NCBI GenBank assembly: GCA_002394185.1
Contig: DGTB01000111.1
Coordinates: forward strand, 1 to 9,797
Direction of reading: 5' to 3'
Source: Bacteroidales bacterium UBA4347
Lineage (GTDB): Bacteria > Bacteroidota > Bacteroidia > Bacteroidales > P3
Length of the DNA stretch: 9,797 nt
Both the position numbers and the translations under genes were made by a program. The notes below the pieces were generated by a model, which saw only the letters and a program-made list of their open reading frames with translations, had not been told where the DNA came from and did no database searches. Position 1 is the stretch's first letter, and each line of letters opens with the position of its first letter. This document shows positions 1-7,458 of this stretch, piece by piece.

Positions 1-84
1 GAACAATATAAGAACAATATGTAAACAATATAAGAACGGCCGTATTCATGCCCTCTCGGGTGGGCCGCCGACCCCGTTGGGGCG
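1..84 (+). repeat. Left copy of inverted end repeat (11-bp tandem array plus GC-rich core)
   Basis: Three 11-bp units read GAACAATATAA (1-11), GAACAATATGT (12-22) and AAACAATATAA (23-33). A partial unit and a GC-rich core follow. The reverse complement of the right end has the same organisation: 12-33 is identical over 22 bases to the reverse complement of 9776-9797. The core blocks GCCGTAT (39-45), CCTCTCGGGT (52-61) and GACCCCG (70-76) recur there with the same 6- and 8-base spacing. Similarity fades after about position 84. CCCC-GTT-GGGG (72-82) can form a small hairpin. The position at the very end of the window suggests that assembly broke in a dispersed genomic repeat. I see no transposase that would make this the end of a mobile element. 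Confidence 0.8.
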
Positions 85-299
85 ACCGCAGAAGTTGCCC
101 GCCGATGCCCTCTTCCCCAACCCCCACTGACGGCCCTCTGACCTTGGCCACCGATGGCATGGCGCAGGCGGTGCTCGTCTACACACTCGGTGGCAACCCC
201 GTGGGTGGCTGGCGCATCGTGACCCTCGCCCCTGGCACCTACCTCCTCTCCGTCGCCACCCTCGCAGGCACCCGGACGGCCAAGTTCATCCGCCGCTGA
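48..299 (+). CDS. Short ORF ending in a T9SS-like C-terminal sorting domain; probable gene remnant
   Basis: This 83-residue frame begins with an ATG inside the end repeat; its first 25 or so residues are Arg/Pro-rich and look repeat-derived. Residues about 31-83 resemble the tail of a Bacteroidota type A T9SS sorting domain: a strand with VYTLGG (44-49), then LAPGTYLLSV (60-69), and a basic end KFIRR. In the family this domain sends cargo through the outer membrane and is normally cleaved. Here there is no signal peptide and no cargo domain, and only about 50 residues of the usual 70-80 remain. The frame stays open upstream to position 12, so the true start is uncertain. It is best read as the 3' end of a secreted-protein gene whose 5' part was lost or replaced by the repeat. 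A chance ORF is less likely because of the PGTYLL-type ending. It converges on the beta-galactosidase gene, with a hairpin between them. Confidence 0.4.
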   Translation: MPSRVGRRPRWGDRRSCPPMPSSPTPTDGPLTLATDGMAQAVLVYTLGGNPVGGWRIVTLAPGTYLLSVATLAGTRTAKFIRR

Positions 300-331
300 C
301 GAGGTCTTGAACACCTCAACCAGAGTTATTT

Positions 332-392
332 CTCAATCAGAACAAAAAGAACAGGAAAGAAAATTTCTGATGGTTCTTTTGTTCTGATTGAG
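332..392. terminator. Long hairpin between convergent genes, probable bidirectional terminator
   Basis: The left arm 332-352 and right arm 373-392 are reverse complements over 20 bases, with a single extra A in the left arm; the loop is 20 nt. The stem contains CTCAATCAGAAC. It lies between the stop of the rightward ORF (299) and the stop of the leftward beta-galactosidase (404), as expected for a terminator serving both strands. There is no clear U-tract on either side (TTTAAGG on +, AAATAAC on -), so intrinsic termination is inferred from position and stem strength. Nothing else is visible in the 104-bp gap. Confidence 0.6.
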
Positions 393-403
393 TTTAAGGG
401 CTG

Positions 404-3400
404 CTATTTCTTTTGGGGGAGGAGTTCCAGTTCGTCGACCATGAGCCATGCCTTCTGGCCGGCGTAGGGGTGCCAGACGGGTAGCCGCTGTTGGCAGATG
501 AAGCGCACTTTGACGTAGTGCACGGCGCGTGCGCGGCGGGGGCTGAGGGTGTAGCGCAGGCGTCGGCTGTCGTTGTAGAGGTCGGCGGGAGGGTTGAGGA
601 GTTGCATCTCCTGCCAAGGGCTCCAGCGGGAGCCGTCGATGCTCCACGAGGCTTCGACGGCCAAGGGGCGCACCACCCAGTCGGTGGGGCTGTGGCTGGC
701 GCCGGCGCTAATCTGGCCGAGGGTGGCGAAATGGTCGAGAGTGAGGGTGAACTCGACGGTGTCCGGGGCTTCGAAACCGGCCCATCCGTGGTGCCAGTCG
801 CCGGGGACGGCTCGGCGGCCGTCGGCCAGGGCCTGGGGGAAACCGTCGGAGTAGATGGTGGCGGGGCGGCGGTTGCAGTCGATGGTGCCGACGGCGAGGC
901 GGCGGTCGGCGTCGGCGGGTGGGGCGGCGTCGAAGATGTCGGGGTGGCGGCGGAATGCGACGCCCGTGGGGGCGTTGGCGGGGACGAGGAGGAAGCGGTA
1001 GCGGTAGGTGCTGTCGCCGCTGATGAGGTGCCGCTCGGCGGCGCCGGGGCCGCAGGTGGCGGTGCCGAGGGGTGCGGTGCGGTGGTCGAGGGAGAGGGTG
1101 TAGAAGGGGTCGGCGGGGCCCACCTGCCACCAGCGGCGGGCGGCGGTGAGGGTGCTGTCGCTCCAGCGGCGGAGGCTGAAGTTGAGCCATCCGTCGGGGG
1201 CTGCGGCGAGGAGCGTGGGCAGGCTGTCGGAGCGGAACAGCACCCACTGGGCTTCGCGGTTGCCCTGTTCCTGCGGCACCACATACTGCGGCGCGGCGAG
1301 GCTGTCGAGGCTCTTGTACCAGAGGGCCACGCGCTGTGCCGCGCGGCGGTCGGGGTAGGTTTCGTGGATGTTGCCGTAGAAAGAGCAGGCGGCGTAGGCG
1401 GTGTCGAGGCCAAGCTGGATGCCGAGTTTGGGCAGGGAGCGGAAGTGGCCTCCGGGGACGACCATGTAGCTGAGCTGCACGGCGCCGGTGTAGGACACTT
1501 CGACGAGCTGTTTGACGCGCAGGGTGCTGCCGTCGGGGGTGGTGAGGCGGAGGAGGAGTTGGATCTCGGCCAGGGTGTCGTGGTGGAGGGTTGTGGAGGT
1601 GCTGACAACCTCGGTGCTGAGGTGGTCGAGACCTTGCCAGGCGCGGCTGCCGACGGGGTCGACGAGGTCGTTGTCGGTGGGCGGGCGCCAGAAGTTGGGG
1701 CGCAGGGGTGCGGCGAGGAGCTCGTGGTCGTCGTAGCGGTAGGAGGTGATGCTGCCGTCGGTGGCGGAGACGGTGAGGTGGAAACGGTGGCCGTCGACGC
1801 TGATGTCGACAGGCTCGCGGGAGGTGCCTTTCTTCCTGACGCCGCCGAGCAGAAGGAGGCGTTTGTAGCCGTCGGCGCGTGTGGCGATGGGCGCCGGCGT
1901 CGGGGCGAGGACGGCGTTGCTGCGGCCGTGGGTGTAGACGGCTTCGACCTCGGCGGCGTGGGGGTGGGGTGTGCCGTCGGCGGCGAGGATGCCATTGGCG
2001 CAGAAGTTGTCGTCGTGCTGGATGCCGGGCAGGCTGCCGAGGTCGCCGCCGGCAGCCCAAAAGCCATTTGCAGTTTGGAAGGCCTGATCCTTCCAGTCCC
2101 AGATGAATCCGCCCTGCAGCTGTGGGTAGCGGGCGATGGTGTCCCAGTAGTCCTGCAGGCCGCCCATGGAGTTGCCCATGGCGTGGCAGTATTCGGCCAT
2201 GATGAAGGGTCGGCGGTTGCGGGGGTTGCGGGCATAGTCGGAGAGGAACTGCACGGAGGGGTACATGATGCAGACGATGTCGGTGTTGCGGTCGAGTTCG
2301 GCGCGTTCGTAGACCACGGGGCGTGTGTTGTCCTTGCCTTTGAGGAAGCGGTAGGCCTCCTCGAAACAGTAGCCGTTGCCGCACTCGTTGCCGAGGCTCC
2401 AGGCGATGACGGAGGGGTGGTTGCGATCGCGTTTGTACATGTTGAAGATGCGATCGAGGATGGGGTTGAGCCACTCCTTCTTCTTGGCCAGGGAGTGCTC
2501 GCCGTAGCCTTGGGCGTGGCTTTCGACATTGGCTTCGTCCCAGATGTAGATGCCGGCGGAGTCGCAGAGGTCGTACCAGAGTTCGTCGTTGGGGTAGTGT
2601 GAGGTGCGCACGGCGTTGATGCCGAGTTGTTTCATGAGGGTGATGTCGCGGCGCATCTCGTCGGGGGTGACGTAGTGGCCGCCGGCACTCTGGTGGCGGT
2701 TCGCTCCTTCCAGTTGCGTTCCACCAGAGTGCTCGTGGCGGTTGACGCCGCGTATCTCCATGGGCTTGCCGTTGAGGCGCAGCTGGCCGTTGCGGATGTC
2801 GATGTGGCGGAAGCCTATGCGCTTGGTGATGCGCTCGGTTTCGCGGCCCGAGGCATCGCGGAGGGTGACGACAAGATTGTAGAGTGTGGGAGTGGTATCG
2901 GTCCAAGGTTGTATGCCGGCATGGTTCGATTGGTGCATTGCGAACCAGTCGCCATTGTTGAGTTTTACACCATGCCCGGTGCCGTTGACGGAGAAGCCGT
3001 CGAGGGTAAGCAGGTCGAACGTCACCGAGCCGCCGTGAACCTCGCGGTTGAGGTCCACCATCACGTCAAGGCGGCCGGTGCGCCAGTCGTTGGTGTCGAG
3101 GTCGGCGACGATTTTTATGTCGGTAATGTAGGTTGACGGCACAGAGTAGAGTTCCACGTCGCGTGTGATGCCGCTCATGCGCCACATGTCCTGGCATTCG
3201 AGGTAGGAGCCGTCGCACCAGCGGACGACTTTCACCTTGAGGTCGTTCTGGCCGTCGCGCAGGTAGCGTGTGATGTCCCATTCAGCGGGGGTCTTCGAGT
3301 CCTGGCTGTAGCCCACCTCGCGGCCGTTGATGTAGAGGTACATGGCCGACTTTACGGCGCCGAACTTGATGATGGTGCGCCGGCCATGCCAGGAGGCGGG

Positions 3401-3769
3401 GAGGGTGAATGTGCGGGCGTAAACGCCGGTGGGGTTGTAGTCGGTGGGGGCGTAGGGGGGATTGGAGGGGAACTCGTTGCGCATGTTGACGTAGACGGGC
3501 ACGCCGAACCCCTGCAGCTCTATGTTGCCGGGCACGCGAATGGAGTCCCAGCGGGCAGGGGAGAGGGTGGCCCGCGAGGGGTTGTCAAAGTAGGCGAAAC
3601 GCCAGGTGCCGTTGAGGCAGAGGCGCCAGCGGTCGCCGTCGGGGATGATGCGGTCGTGGGGCTGTACCTTGTTGAGGCGGTAGACCTCCAGGTTGTTCCA
3701 GTATTGTGCCCGGAGGCCTGTGGAGACTGCCGACAGTAGGAGAAGTATGAGCAGGAGGTGCTTCTTCAT
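404..3769 (-). CDS. Secreted GH2 beta-galactosidase (LacZ-like), 1121 aa
   Basis: Predicted to release terminal beta-galactosyl residues by a retaining double-displacement mechanism, in the periplasm or at the cell surface. A signal peptide (residues 1-21, Leu-rich core, LRA before Gln22) supports the start. Order: GH2 sugar-binding/jelly-roll domain (~25-210, with VPGNIE and GVYART), Ig-like domain (~210-320), TIM barrel (~325-620), Bgal small chain-like domain (~655-930, with PTDND and VPQEQGN), and a C-terminal beta-sandwich of F5/8 type (~985-1115). Active-site residues correspond to E. coli LacZ: GVNRHE (341-346), HYPN with His391, metal ligands Glu416 and His418 (DEANVESH), acid/base Glu462 (SLGNE), Tyr503, and nucleophile Glu526 (MAEYCHAMGNS). 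The oddity is an in-frame palindromic insert at residues 346-362. There is no sorting domain at the C-terminus (ends LPQKK). The start lies 7 bp after the glycosyltransferase stop, so it is the last gene of a leftward operon. Another GH2 beta-glycosidase specificity cannot be excluded. Confidence 0.93.
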   Translation of the reverse strand: MKKHLLLILLLLSAVSTGLRAQYWNNLEVYRLNKVQPHDRIIPDGDRWRLCLNGTWRFAYFDNPSRATLSPARWDSIRVPGNIELQGFGVPVYVNMRNEFPSNPPYAPTDYNPTGVYARTFTLPASWHGRRTIIKFGAVKSAMYLYINGREVGYSQDSKTPAEWDITRYLRDGQNDLKVKVVRWCDGSYLECQDMWRMSGITRDVELYSVPSTYITDIKIVADLDTNDWRTGRLDVMVDLNREVHGGSVTFDLLTLDGFSVNGTGHGVKLNNGDWFAMHQSNHAGIQPWTDTTPTLYNLVVTLRDASGRETERITKRIGFRHIDIRNGQLRLNGKPMEIRGVNRHEHSGGTQLEGANRHQSAGGHYVTPDEMRRDITLMKQLGINAVRTSHYPNDELWYDLCDSAGIYIWDEANVESHAQGYGEHSLAKKKEWLNPILDRIFNMYKRDRNHPSVIAWSLGNECGNGYCFEEAYRFLKGKDNTRPVVYERAELDRNTDIVCIMYPSVQFLSDYARNPRNRRPFIMAEYCHAMGNSMGGLQDYWDTIARYPQLQGGFIWDWKDQAFQTANGFWAAGGDLGSLPGIQHDDNFCANGILAADGTPHPHAAEVEAVYTHGRSNAVLAPTPAPIATRADGYKRLLLLGGVRKKGTSREPVDISVDGHRFHLTVSATDGSITSYRYDDHELLAAPLRPNFWRPPTDNDLVDPVGSRAWQGLDHLSTEVVSTSTTLHHDTLAEIQLLLRLTTPDGSTLRVKQLVEVSYTGAVQLSYMVVPGGHFRSLPKLGIQLGLDTAYAACSFYGNIHETYPDRRAAQRVALWYKSLDSLAAPQYVVPQEQGNREAQWVLFRSDSLPTLLAAAPDGWLNFSLRRWSDSTLTAARRWWQVGPADPFYTLSLDHRTAPLGTATCGPGAAERHLISGDSTYRYRFLLVPANAPTGVAFRRHPDIFDAAPPADADRRLAVGTIDCNRRPATIYSDGFPQALADGRRAVPGDWHHGWAGFEAPDTVEFTLTLDHFATLGQISAGASHSPTDWVVRPLAVEASWSIDGSRWSPWQEMQLLNPPADLYNDSRRLRYTLSPRRARAVHYVKVRFICQQRLPVWHPYAGQKAWLMVDELELLPQKK
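2685..2732. repeat. 48-bp palindromic element inserted in frame in the beta-galactosidase gene
   Basis: GCACTCTGGTGG (2685-2696) and CCACCAGAGTGC (2721-2732) are perfect 12-bp inverted arms around a 24-nt loop. The total of 48 bp is 16 codons. On the coding strand it follows GVNRHE and adds roughly SGGTQLEGANRHQSAG before the conserved GHYVT. Counting from the first His of GVNRH to the His of HYPN gives 46 residues here and 34 in E. coli LacZ, a net gain of 12. The element's own AACCGCCAC (2693-2701) repeats the host codons for Asn-Arg-His (2735-2743), so the junction may reflect microhomology. It resembles small palindromic repeats known to insert in coding regions, such as Rickettsia palindromic elements, but sequence homology to those is not claimed. 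Confidence 0.75.
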
Positions 3770-3776
3770 TGGGGAG

Positions 3777-4646
3777 TTATTGGAGGGGCTCGATGGGGCC
3801 TATTTGCTTGCCCTTGATGAGGTTGATGATGACTTTCAGACGGTAGCGCAGCCGAGTGCCCTTGGTGATGGGCGAGGGTGAGGACGGGGTCTCCCAGGGT
3901 TGTCCCAGGAGGGTCAGCTGGTCGCGCAGCACCGAGTTGGCCACGCCCCATTTGAGCATGAACTGCATGCGAGCATCGTTCTGCCGGATACGCTCGGTGC
4001 TTTTGGTCTCGAAGTGGTAGACCCGGCTGTCGGCAAGGCCCTTGAAGTGGCGCACGCCAATCATCCAAAGTTTGGCTGTCAGGTCGGGGTCGCTGCCCAT
4101 GCCGGGCGAGAATTCGATGCTGTATCCGCCCACAAGGTCCCAGATGTCGCGGTGCAGCAGGTTGGGCGGCCAGGTGGCGCCGCGCCAGTCGGCGCAGGGC
4201 AGGGCGGCGTATTCGCGCAGCAGGCGCTCTTCCTCGAAGGTCTCCAGACTGTCGCCATAGTCGGCCACGATGCCGATATTCTCTGGTTTGCGGGGATGGA
4301 TCATGGTGCTTGAGAGGAAGAATCGATTGTCGGGCAGGGCATCGACTTCGGCTGCCAGGGCGGTGTCCCATCCTGGCAGGACGTACATGTCGTCGTTCAA
4401 GTAGAGTATGTAGTCGGTTTGTACCTTGGCACGCATCATGTTGCAGGCAATGCACACGCCGACGTTGCGCTCCGACCAAGTATAGTCGAAGCCCTGTTCT
4501 CGCACCCACTCCAAGGTGCCGTCTGAGCCTTCGTTGACATGGATGATGATTTGGTGCTCCTCGGACGAGTGGCGGCGGATGCTATCGACACACAATCTGA
4601 GGAATGGCAGGTTGTTCCAGGTGGGTATGATAATGGAAAAACGCAT
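3777..4646 (-). CDS. Family 2 glycosyltransferase (GT-A fold), 289 aa
   Basis: Transfers a sugar from a nucleotide-sugar donor to an unknown acceptor, probably a surface glycan or glycolipid, at the cytoplasmic face of the inner membrane. The N-terminus MRFSIIIPTWNN (1-12) is the first strand of a GT-A nucleotide-binding fold. NDDMYV (84-89) is the DxD-like metal/donor motif, after the strand DYILYL. GSDPDL (184-189) sits where the acceptor-side acidic motif is expected, and HFE follows at 211-213. The length is typical of single-domain GT2 enzymes. There is no transmembrane segment, but the basic amphipathic tail (about 264-282, RLRYRLKVIINLIKGK) could bind the membrane. The ATG lies 14 bp after the peptidase stop, behind an A-rich stretch, and the stop is 7 bp before the beta-galactosidase, so cotranscription is likely. 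Donor and acceptor cannot be read from the sequence. Confidence 0.88.
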   Translation of the reverse strand: MRFSIIIPTWNNLPFLRLCVDSIRRHSSEEHQIIIHVNEGSDGTLEWVREQGFDYTWSERNVGVCIACNMMRAKVQTDYILYLNDDMYVLPGWDTALAAEVDALPDNRFFLSSTMIHPRKPENIGIVADYGDSLETFEEERLLREYAALPCADWRGATWPPNLLHRDIWDLVGGYSIEFSPGMGSDPDLTAKLWMIGVRHFKGLADSRVYHFETKSTERIRQNDARMQFMLKWGVANSVLRDQLTLLGQPWETPSSPSPITKGTRLRYRLKVIINLIKGKQIGPIEPLQ

Positions 4647-4660
4647 ATCTTTGTATTTGT

Positions 4661-7381
4661 TTAGAACGGCAGGAAGCCGATACCTACTTTAAGGGTGAGA
4701 ATGTTGGACATGATGGCGTCGAAGTGGTGGCGGTATTCTTTGTTGTCGTCGAAGACGAATATCCGGCTGATGCCATAGGTGTAGGCATAGAGCACTTCGT
4801 AGTTGAACAGCATACGGTCGAAGAAGACATAATTATGTCCGAATCCCAAATGCACGCCGAAAGTGTTCTGGGGTTTCGCGCCGTCCAGACCTCGCATGTG
4901 CACCCAGTGCAGGCCGCCGGAGAGAAAAATGCCCATGGGGGCAAAGTTGGTGCGTGTGTAGTAGCGCATGCCGAGGCCTGTGGTCAGCTGGTTGGAAGAG
5001 CAGGGAACGTCTTCTTTGACGGTGCCGACATAGTCTCCATTGCTGTTGTAAACGCTGTGGCTATTGGTTATGGTCACATCGTCGTAGCCCTTGTGATAAC
5101 GGGTCCAGGCAACGAGGGATACGTTGTTCTTGACGGCATACTCAATCGAGATCCACGGTGTGATGGCCAGATAGTGTTTCTTCTGCATGGGCTGCAGGCC
5201 CGAGAATCCCAGTGTGGCTCCCACGGCAATGGCAGCATGGCGGCCGAGGAATCCCGAGGGCACCTTGCCGCGCATGGCACGCGAATAGGTGTCGTGTAGC
5301 ATGGCATCCACCAAGGCGTTGTGGTCGGCAGCACGACTGCTGTAACTCTGGCTGGTGAGCACCTTGCCCTGGCGGGTGTCAACGACGAGCGAGGCCATGG
5401 CGGTACTCTCGGTGCCGTTGAAGGAGGTGAAAAGGATGACAGGTATCACCGGTATCAAGAGAAAATCGGTGACGGAAACATGGCTTGGCAGGTTTTCGAT
5501 GTTGAGTAGTGCTGTGAGGTTCACGCGGCTGGCGCCATGGCGTGCTATGAGGTCGTCCATCTGTGGCTGCATGGCGTAGCGCATGGTGTAGGCTCCTTTG
5601 GCCAGCCAGAATTCGTTCATCCACTCGCAGAGTGTCAGGAAGTCGTTGTACTGTGTGTCGCTGACCATCTGGTGCAACCCTATGTCGGAGAAATCCACGC
5701 TCTTTATCCCCAGCCGTTTGCCGGCACGGGCAAGGCGTTCGGTGAGCCGACGCTCGTTTTTGACACTCTTGGAGATCTTCATTTTGTTCTTCACATGGTC
5801 GGTTACCATGTAGGTGGGGTTGAATACAATCATACCCTTGTTGCCCGTGGTGTCCTCGTTTTGCTCCAAATCGGCGGTGCCGCCGAGGTGGCCGTTCAGC
5901 TGGGTGATGAAGGTGCTGTCCTTCATCATGAGGTCCGTCAGGGCGTAGGCCGAGGGGGTATGGGTGGTTTGCTCGTGGCGTTTTTGTTTGATACGGTCGT
6001 ATTTCGACATCGGTTGCTCTTCCTGAGCTGTGCTGTCGGCAATGCTGACTGCTGGCGGTTTATCAAGGTAGTCGCCGATATTCTTCTCGCCGGCAAAGCG
6101 CAGCTCCTCCATCAGGTCGCTGGCCATCAGGTCGTATTCCTTCTGCTCGGGAAATTGGAGATGCAGTGTCCATACTGCATGCAGCGCCACCAGCAGGATC
6201 TCTTCCTTGCTCATGGTTTGCAGGGCGTAGTATACCTGCTGGCTTTCGCCCTGTATTTCGAGGTAGGAACTGTTGGTGATACTGCTGTTGTGGGCTTTGT
6301 GCATGGCGTAGCAGTAGAGGGCGTAGGCCATCTGGCGGTCCAGCGGGTGGGCGTCGGCCTCGCTGCAGTGCGGGCTGTTGCGTAGCAGCCAGGCGTTGTA
6401 GAATGCTCGTGCATACTGTCCGTGGATGACCTCCTGGCGCACGCATTCCATTCGCGCCTGTTGGCGCAGGGCAAGGAACTCCTCGCGGCTGATGGTGACA
6501 AATTCACTGCCTCCGCGGCCGCTCAGCATCGATGAACATTTGCGGCGGCGGCTGAGGATGTTGGGGTGGGTGCTGCTGCGGTCGTCATAGTTGTCGCGGC
6601 TGGTGATGCCCGTCACCTCCGGCAGCCAGCATCCCGTCAGGCTGTAGTAGGGCGTGTTGAACCATGTGGTGTCGAACTCCACGTCGTCAAAGGGCAGCGC
6701 GCCGTACTGGAGCACGTCGAACACTCCTTCGCACACCCCTTGGTCGTAGGGGCTTTGGCGGTAGAACATGGCTATGCCCAGCGAATCGGCCTCGCTCTCC
6801 ATCTCGCGGCTGCGGTTGTGACGGCGGATAAATTCGATCATCTCGGTGCTTTCCCCTTCCACCGTGGCCTCCTTCTCCTCTCCGCTTTTACCCACCAGCT
6901 CCTCCATGGTGTGCGAGCGGAGGTAGTGGATGATTTCGTGGCTGAGGATGAAAGCTATCTGGGCCTCGTTCTCGGCTTGTGCTATCAGGCCCAGGTTGAC
7001 AAAGACCATGCCCTGACCCGTGGCGAAAGCGTTCACCTCCGGACTGTTGACTGTATAGAATCGCAGCTCCGAGCGCAGCTCGGGATAGCCCTTCAGCAGC
7101 GTGTCGGCAATGCGCTCTGCCAGATGGCTCACGGCGTCGCCATAGATGATGCGCCCCGAGGCCATCATCTTGTTGATGTTGTATGAGGCCTTCAGAACCT
7201 TCTTTTTACTGCGCACACGCCCTCCCAGGTATTTCTCGGCGCGTTGCATGTCGGTGTCGTAAAGTTCCTGCACACCCATCTTCAGGTCGGCAGGCACCTC
7301 GCCTTTGCTGCGCACCTGTCCGCGGGCAACGATGGTCGTCGTCAGCAGCAACACAGCTATCAGTATTTTGGTCAGTCTCAT
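4661..7381 (-). CDS. Secreted M48 family zinc metallopeptidase with C-terminal beta-barrel-like domain, 906 aa
   Basis: The start chosen is the ATG at 7381, giving MRLTKILIAVLLL and a signal peptide ending near ARG-Q (residue ~22); an upstream in-frame start at 7441 would precede the promoter. The peptidase domain (~70-250) has HEIIH with zinc ligands His148 and His152 and catalytic Glu149. The third ligand is probably Glu195 in EMESEADSLG, the M48 E-x-x-A-D pattern. A helical region (~300-430) may be TPR-like, as in BepA-type proteins. A middle region (~500-700) holds an acidic linker and a hydrophobic strand cluster (FLLIPVIPVILF). The last ~190 residues alternate aromatic and polar strands and end GIGFLPF, like an outer-membrane barrel with a terminal Phe. 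M48 proteins of the BepA/LoiP type act in periplasmic outer-membrane protein quality control. A similar role is inferred here from the fused barrel and the divergent barrel gene. It is the first gene of the leftward operon. Confidence 0.85.
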   Translation of the reverse strand: MRLTKILIAVLLLTTTIVARGQVRSKGEVPADLKMGVQELYDTDMQRAEKYLGGRVRSKKKVLKASYNINKMMASGRIIYGDAVSHLAERIADTLLKGYPELRSELRFYTVNSPEVNAFATGQGMVFVNLGLIAQAENEAQIAFILSHEIIHYLRSHTMEELVGKSGEEKEATVEGESTEMIEFIRRHNRSREMESEADSLGIAMFYRQSPYDQGVCEGVFDVLQYGALPFDDVEFDTTWFNTPYYSLTGCWLPEVTGITSRDNYDDRSSTHPNILSRRRKCSSMLSGRGGSEFVTISREEFLALRQQARMECVRQEVIHGQYARAFYNAWLLRNSPHCSEADAHPLDRQMAYALYCYAMHKAHNSSITNSSYLEIQGESQQVYYALQTMSKEEILLVALHAVWTLHLQFPEQKEYDLMASDLMEELRFAGEKNIGDYLDKPPAVSIADSTAQEEQPMSKYDRIKQKRHEQTTHTPSAYALTDLMMKDSTFITQLNGHLGGTADLEQNEDTTGNKGMIVFNPTYMVTDHVKNKMKISKSVKNERRLTERLARAGKRLGIKSVDFSDIGLHQMVSDTQYNDFLTLCEWMNEFWLAKGAYTMRYAMQPQMDDLIARHGASRVNLTALLNIENLPSHVSVTDFLLIPVIPVILFTSFNGTESTAMASLVVDTRQGKVLTSQSYSSRAADHNALVDAMLHDTYSRAMRGKVPSGFLGRHAAIAVGATLGFSGLQPMQKKHYLAITPWISIEYAVKNNVSLVAWTRYHKGYDDVTITNSHSVYNSNGDYVGTVKEDVPCSSNQLTTGLGMRYYTRTNFAPMGIFLSGGLHWVHMRGLDGAKPQNTFGVHLGFGHNYVFFDRMLFNYEVLYAYTYGISRIFVFDDNKEYRHHFDAIMSNILTLKVGIGFLPF

Positions 7382-7411
7382 ATATGGATTGTCTTGCAAC
7401 AAAAAGTGGTG

Positions 7412-7442
7412 CAAAGATACTATTTTTTGCCGACAGGGCAAA
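7412..7442 (-). promoter_or_regulatory. Bacteroidota promoter for the peptidase-GT2-beta-galactosidase operon
   Basis: On the minus strand, TTTG (7442-7439) and TATCTTTG (7419-7412) match the -33 TTTG and -7 TAnnTTTG elements of the Bacteroidota primary sigma factor. The spacer is 19 bp. The predicted transcription start near 7405 leaves a leader of about 24 nt before the ATG at 7381, which supports that start codon over the longer frame beginning at 7441. Confidence 0.75.
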
Positions 7443-7458
7443 ATTTTTTGTATCTTTG
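7426..7458 (+). promoter_or_regulatory. Bacteroidota promoter for the barrel protein-rsgA unit
   Basis: On the plus strand, TTTG (7426-7429) and TATCTTTG (7451-7458) match -33 and -7 with a 21-bp spacer, at the long end of the usual range. The start is predicted near 7465, about 33 nt before the ATG at 7498. Its -33 element lies to the left of the opposing promoter's -33 element, so the two promoters overlap and both are unlikely to be occupied at once. Confidence 0.65.

Noticed and set aside
2161..2182. Direct repeat of GCCCATGG within the beta-galactosidase
   Set aside because: It comes from the conserved HAMGNSMGG motif, where Met-Gly codons recur; no repeat family is needed.
491..2602. 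Very long open frame (703 codons) antisense to the beta-galactosidase, and two other long frames on its own strand
   Set aside because: The region is GC-rich with strong third-position bias, which keeps all frames open. The antisense product is low-complexity Gly/Ala/Val/Glu, and the alternative same-strand products are Pro/Arg/Ser/Thr-rich without domains.
4646..4653. TATCTTTG on the plus strand, matching a -7 promoter element
   Set aside because: No TTTG lies 19-21 bp upstream, and it would only drive antisense transcription into the peptidase gene.
7382..7441. A 20-residue longer N-terminus for the M48 peptidase, starting at 7441
   Set aside because: It would begin upstream of the predicted promoter -7 element and transcription start, and would bury the signal peptide. 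The ATG at 7381 gives a proper signal peptide.
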